A DNA stretch of 64,000 nucleotides from an uncultured Chloroflexales bacterium (GTDB lineage: Bacteria; Chloroflexota; Chloroflexia; Chloroflexales; Chloroflexaceae): positions 22,523 to 86,522 of the forward strand of contig CALCJV010000031.1 in the NCBI GenBank assembly GCA_937967405.1. Reading direction: 5' to 3'. The notes below the pieces were generated by a model. That model saw nothing but the letters and a program-made list of their open reading frames with translations. It was not told the origin of the DNA and made no database searches. A program made the position numbers and the translations under genes. The first letter of the stretch is position 1. Each line of letters starts with the position of its first letter. Positions 62,236 to 64,000 of this stretch are shown one piece after another.

Positions 62236-63592
62236 ATTCGACCACATACGCTTGGAGCACATGCTGGGCGGCGGCGGCGCGAGTGTGACCGGCGGCAAGC
62301 TGCTGTTCGTACAGGTGCAGGCTCTTGCGGGCTGGGCTAGCCGGCGGATCGGCGAGGCGTTGGCGCAGCAGCTCCAATAGCGCGACTTCGGGCACGGCGC
62401 GTGCTGCCCAGAATGCCGTGCCCATAGCGAGCAGTTCGGCAGCGATCTCGGTGGCCGGGCGATCCACGATAGTTCCCGTTGCATCGTTCCATGCCAGTGT
62501 CGCATACAGCCCGTCGCGGCTTGCAGCATACAGATTCTGCTCAACGCGATCAAGGGCAAGCAACGGGCGATCCAGCCATGCCGGATCATGGAGCAGTCCG
62601 GTGAGCAGTAGCGCAAGGGCAACATCTTCGCGCAGGGTGGGCTGGGGACTGAATGAGCGGATTTCGAGCAGGCACGAATAGACATCGTTGGGGCAGGGCT
62701 TGATCCGCGCTGTGCGCCAGAAGTTCTTCATATTCGCTGCGAATGCATGGGCGGGGTCAGGCTCGCTGTAAAACTTCTCGCCCACGTCCTGCCAATACGT
62801 CTCCCAATCGGGATAGTAGGCGGGGGGCAAGCTCACTCGTTGGGTATTTACGCCGTGTAGCGCATCGAAGTGGGGGAAGCTAAACAGGGGTTTCCAGAGG
62901 AGCGAGCGCACTTCGGTGTAGCCACTGGGGGTCATATCTAGAAGGGCGGCGTGAGCACTCAGGGCCAGCAGGTAGGGCACGAGTTCGTAGGCTTTATTGA
63001 GGGTGTGGAGGGTACGCGGTAGGTTGGGCATCTGGATATTCAGGTGCGTCGATTGGCAGCCGCACATGGTCTCGCAGCGCAGTTCGGGCAGCGTGACGGC
63101 CCCCACTTGAATACGCGGCAGCTTGCCATTGATGCGATGCATGGCGTGCGATATATCCATCAGGTTTTGGTAGCGGGGCGAGTTCTGGGTAACGCGCAGA
63201 TCGCTAAGGGGCCCCGGATAGGTACCAATTCGCACGAGCCGCGCCCCAAACTGCCGTGCCGCCTGTACCGCGTGCCGTTCGATCTGGGTGGCTTCTTGGA
63301 GCAGGCTATGCGCCGCGCCCGCGATGGGCACGGGGGCAGTGTGGGTCTCAATGCTGCTTGTGCCTAGCTCGGAGGAGCTGTGCGGCAGCACAGCGAGAAT
63401 CTGATCGCGGATGTCCTCAGCAAGCAGCTGCCCATCTGCATCAATCAAGAGGTATTCGGTCTCCACGCCGACAACCATCGGATACCCTGCCGCTGGATCG
63501 GGGTGGGGTTGCCAGCGTTGCTGCAATTGCGTGAAGAACGCCGCCAGCATCTGTTGTTGGTGTGCTCGATCTACCTGTACGCTTTCGGTCAT
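62225..63592 (-). CDS. GCS2-type carboxylate-amine ligase (glutamate-cysteine ligase-like)
   Basis: 455 residues from the ATG at 63592 (MTESVQVDRAHQQQML). The GCS2 fold shows VVGVETEYLLIDADGQ (metal-binding Glu residues), SIETHTAPV, RIGTYPGPLSDLRVTQNSPRYQ, MCGCQSTHLNIQMPNL and LLEIRSFSPQPTLREDVALAL. The family joins Glu to Cys or makes related gamma-amide bonds; YbdK-like members have other or weak activities. There is no glutathione synthetase in the window. The gene is coupled to the secreted M14 carboxypeptidase, which is odd for glutathione synthesis and hints at another peptide or amide product. Confidence 0.85.
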   Translation of the reverse strand: MTESVQVDRAHQQQMLAAFFTQLQQRWQPHPDPAAGYPMVVGVETEYLLIDADGQLLAEDIRDQILAVLPHSSSELGTSSIETHTAPVPIAGAAHSLLQEATQIERHAVQAARQFGARLVRIGTYPGPLSDLRVTQNSPRYQNLMDISHAMHRINGKLPRIQVGAVTLPELRCETMCGCQSTHLNIQMPNLPRTLHTLNKAYELVPYLLALSAHAALLDMTPSGYTEVRSLLWKPLFSFPHFDALHGVNTQRVSLPPAYYPDWETYWQDVGEKFYSEPDPAHAFAANMKNFWRTARIKPCPNDVYSCLLEIRSFSPQPTLREDVALALLLTGLLHDPAWLDRPLLALDRVEQNLYAASRDGLYATLAWNDATGTIVDRPATEIAAELLAMGTAFWAARAVPEVALLELLRQRLADPPASPARKSLHLYEQQLAAGHTRAAAAQHVLQAYVVEYAD

Positions 63593-63751
63593 AGTGGTTG
63601 CTTTTGCCCCTGCATCAAGATCAGTCCGTGTCCATGTTATCCCAAGCACTGAGCAGGAGCCACGTCCAAAAGGGTTGTTCATAACGGCTTGCCCACGCTA
63701 TCATACTATTATAGCCAAAGCAGTCCAATTCGGGTGCAGGGGGGGCAAGCC

Positions 63752-64000
63752 CTAATCGAAATTGGGCATGGCCAGATACCATCCCATTGCCTCAATCGGA
63801 TCGCCGCCCAACACGCGGCGGCGCGGTAGCGCGAAGATGCGCTGCATGTTGCGCCCTTGCCACGTCGTTACGGCATTGGTGTAGCCAGCGGCCTGCGCTA
63901 GTTCGATCACCGTGTCGGTGTATTTGCCGGCCGGATAACAGAAGCTCCGCACGGGTGCGCCGAGTTCGGCTTCGATGATCGCCCGCGACTCGGTCAGTTC
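63752..64000 (-). CDS. Polysaccharide deacetylase, C-terminal part cut by the window edge
   Basis: About 82 C-terminal residues; the gene continues beyond 64000. The frame reads ELTESRAIIEAELGAPVRSF and then CYPAGKYTDTVIELAQAAGY, matching NodB-type polysaccharide deacetylases (the CYPxGxY segment of motif 3/4). The end LPRRRVLGGDPIEAM is also typical. The track start at 63952 is an internal GTG. It removes N- or O-acetyl groups from a cell-surface glycan, probably outside the membrane, but the N-terminus is not visible. Confidence 0.85.
   Translation of the reverse strand, partial: ELTESRAIIEAELGAPVRSFCYPAGKYTDTVIELAQAAGYTNAVTTWQGRNMQRIFALPRRRVLGGDPIEAMGWYLAMPNFD

Noticed and set aside
62236-62685. 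N-terminal 150 residues of the 608-residue M14 ORF
   Set aside because: They overlap the GCS2-type gene in another frame; a clear signal peptide begins at 62235.

Overview
The window looks like a chromosomal segment of a phototrophic filamentous Chloroflexota bacterium (order Chloroflexales). The G+C content is in the high fifties per cent by eye. The strongest taxonomic clue is a bchJ-bchE-hemN operon for anaerobic bacteriochlorophyll and haem synthesis. Genus is not resolvable without a search. I see no rRNA, tRNA, CRISPR array, transposase or prophage. Most of the window is ordinary housekeeping sequence with several accessory modules set between.

Layout. 0-2 kb: the N-terminus of a membrane protein at the left edge (own promoter), then a caspase-like protease and a helical partner on the minus strand. 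2-6 kb: bchJ-bchE-hemN. 6-11.5 kb: an alpha/beta hydrolase, then a two-gene accessory module made of a HerA-type ATPase and a PHP-AlbA protein with a new-looking duplicated C-terminal module. 11.8-15.5 kb: lpd and a Ktr/Trk potassium uptake pair. 15.7-20.2 kb: circularly permuted ATP-grasp, alpha-E and transglutaminase genes (a known peptide-modification cluster), with tatD after them. 20.2-23.4 kb: rho with a long leader, a hairpin-rich intergenic region, a Roadblock/LC7 gene and a stand-alone rpsR. 23.4-28.2 kb: GNAT, sirtuin, a transmembrane pseudokinase with an SH3b domain, a small unknown gene, a HAD phosphatase and PspC.

28.3-35.9 kb: sugar epimerase and glycosyltransferase, gpmI, an AAA ATPase-TOPRIM pair resembling AbiL/PARIS-type defence, and a secreted M14 carboxypeptidase. 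35.9-41.2 kb: a 1023-residue STAND-like repeat protein with a degenerate P-loop, and a GT-C glycosyltransferase. 41.2-47.3 kb: lepA-PPIase-mazG-DUF951 operon and a beta-propeller protein. 47.5-53.9 kb: inositol-phosphate synthase with a membrane glycosyltransferase, GNAT, a PAP2-like membrane protein, a PlsC-like acyltransferase with a Cys/His N-terminus and an SDR epimerase. 53.9-64 kb: a Doc-like/AbrB-like pair directly behind lysS, a CPBP-like membrane protein, an M16C metalloprotease, efp, a second M14 carboxypeptidase, a GCS2-type carboxylate-amine ligase and the C-terminus of a polysaccharide deacetylase.

The best candidates for an under-described system are the HerA + PHP-AlbA module (6.8-11.5 kb), the AAA-TOPRIM pair (32-34 kb) and the caspase pair (0.4-1.9 kb). 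Recurrent heptad repeats of the GGTGTCA type lie in four intergenic regions, and recognisable sigma-70-like promoters (often extended -10, with a TTGCCG-like -35) precede many genes. Coordinates come from the ORF track and manual counting; function calls come from recognised motifs, not from a database search.
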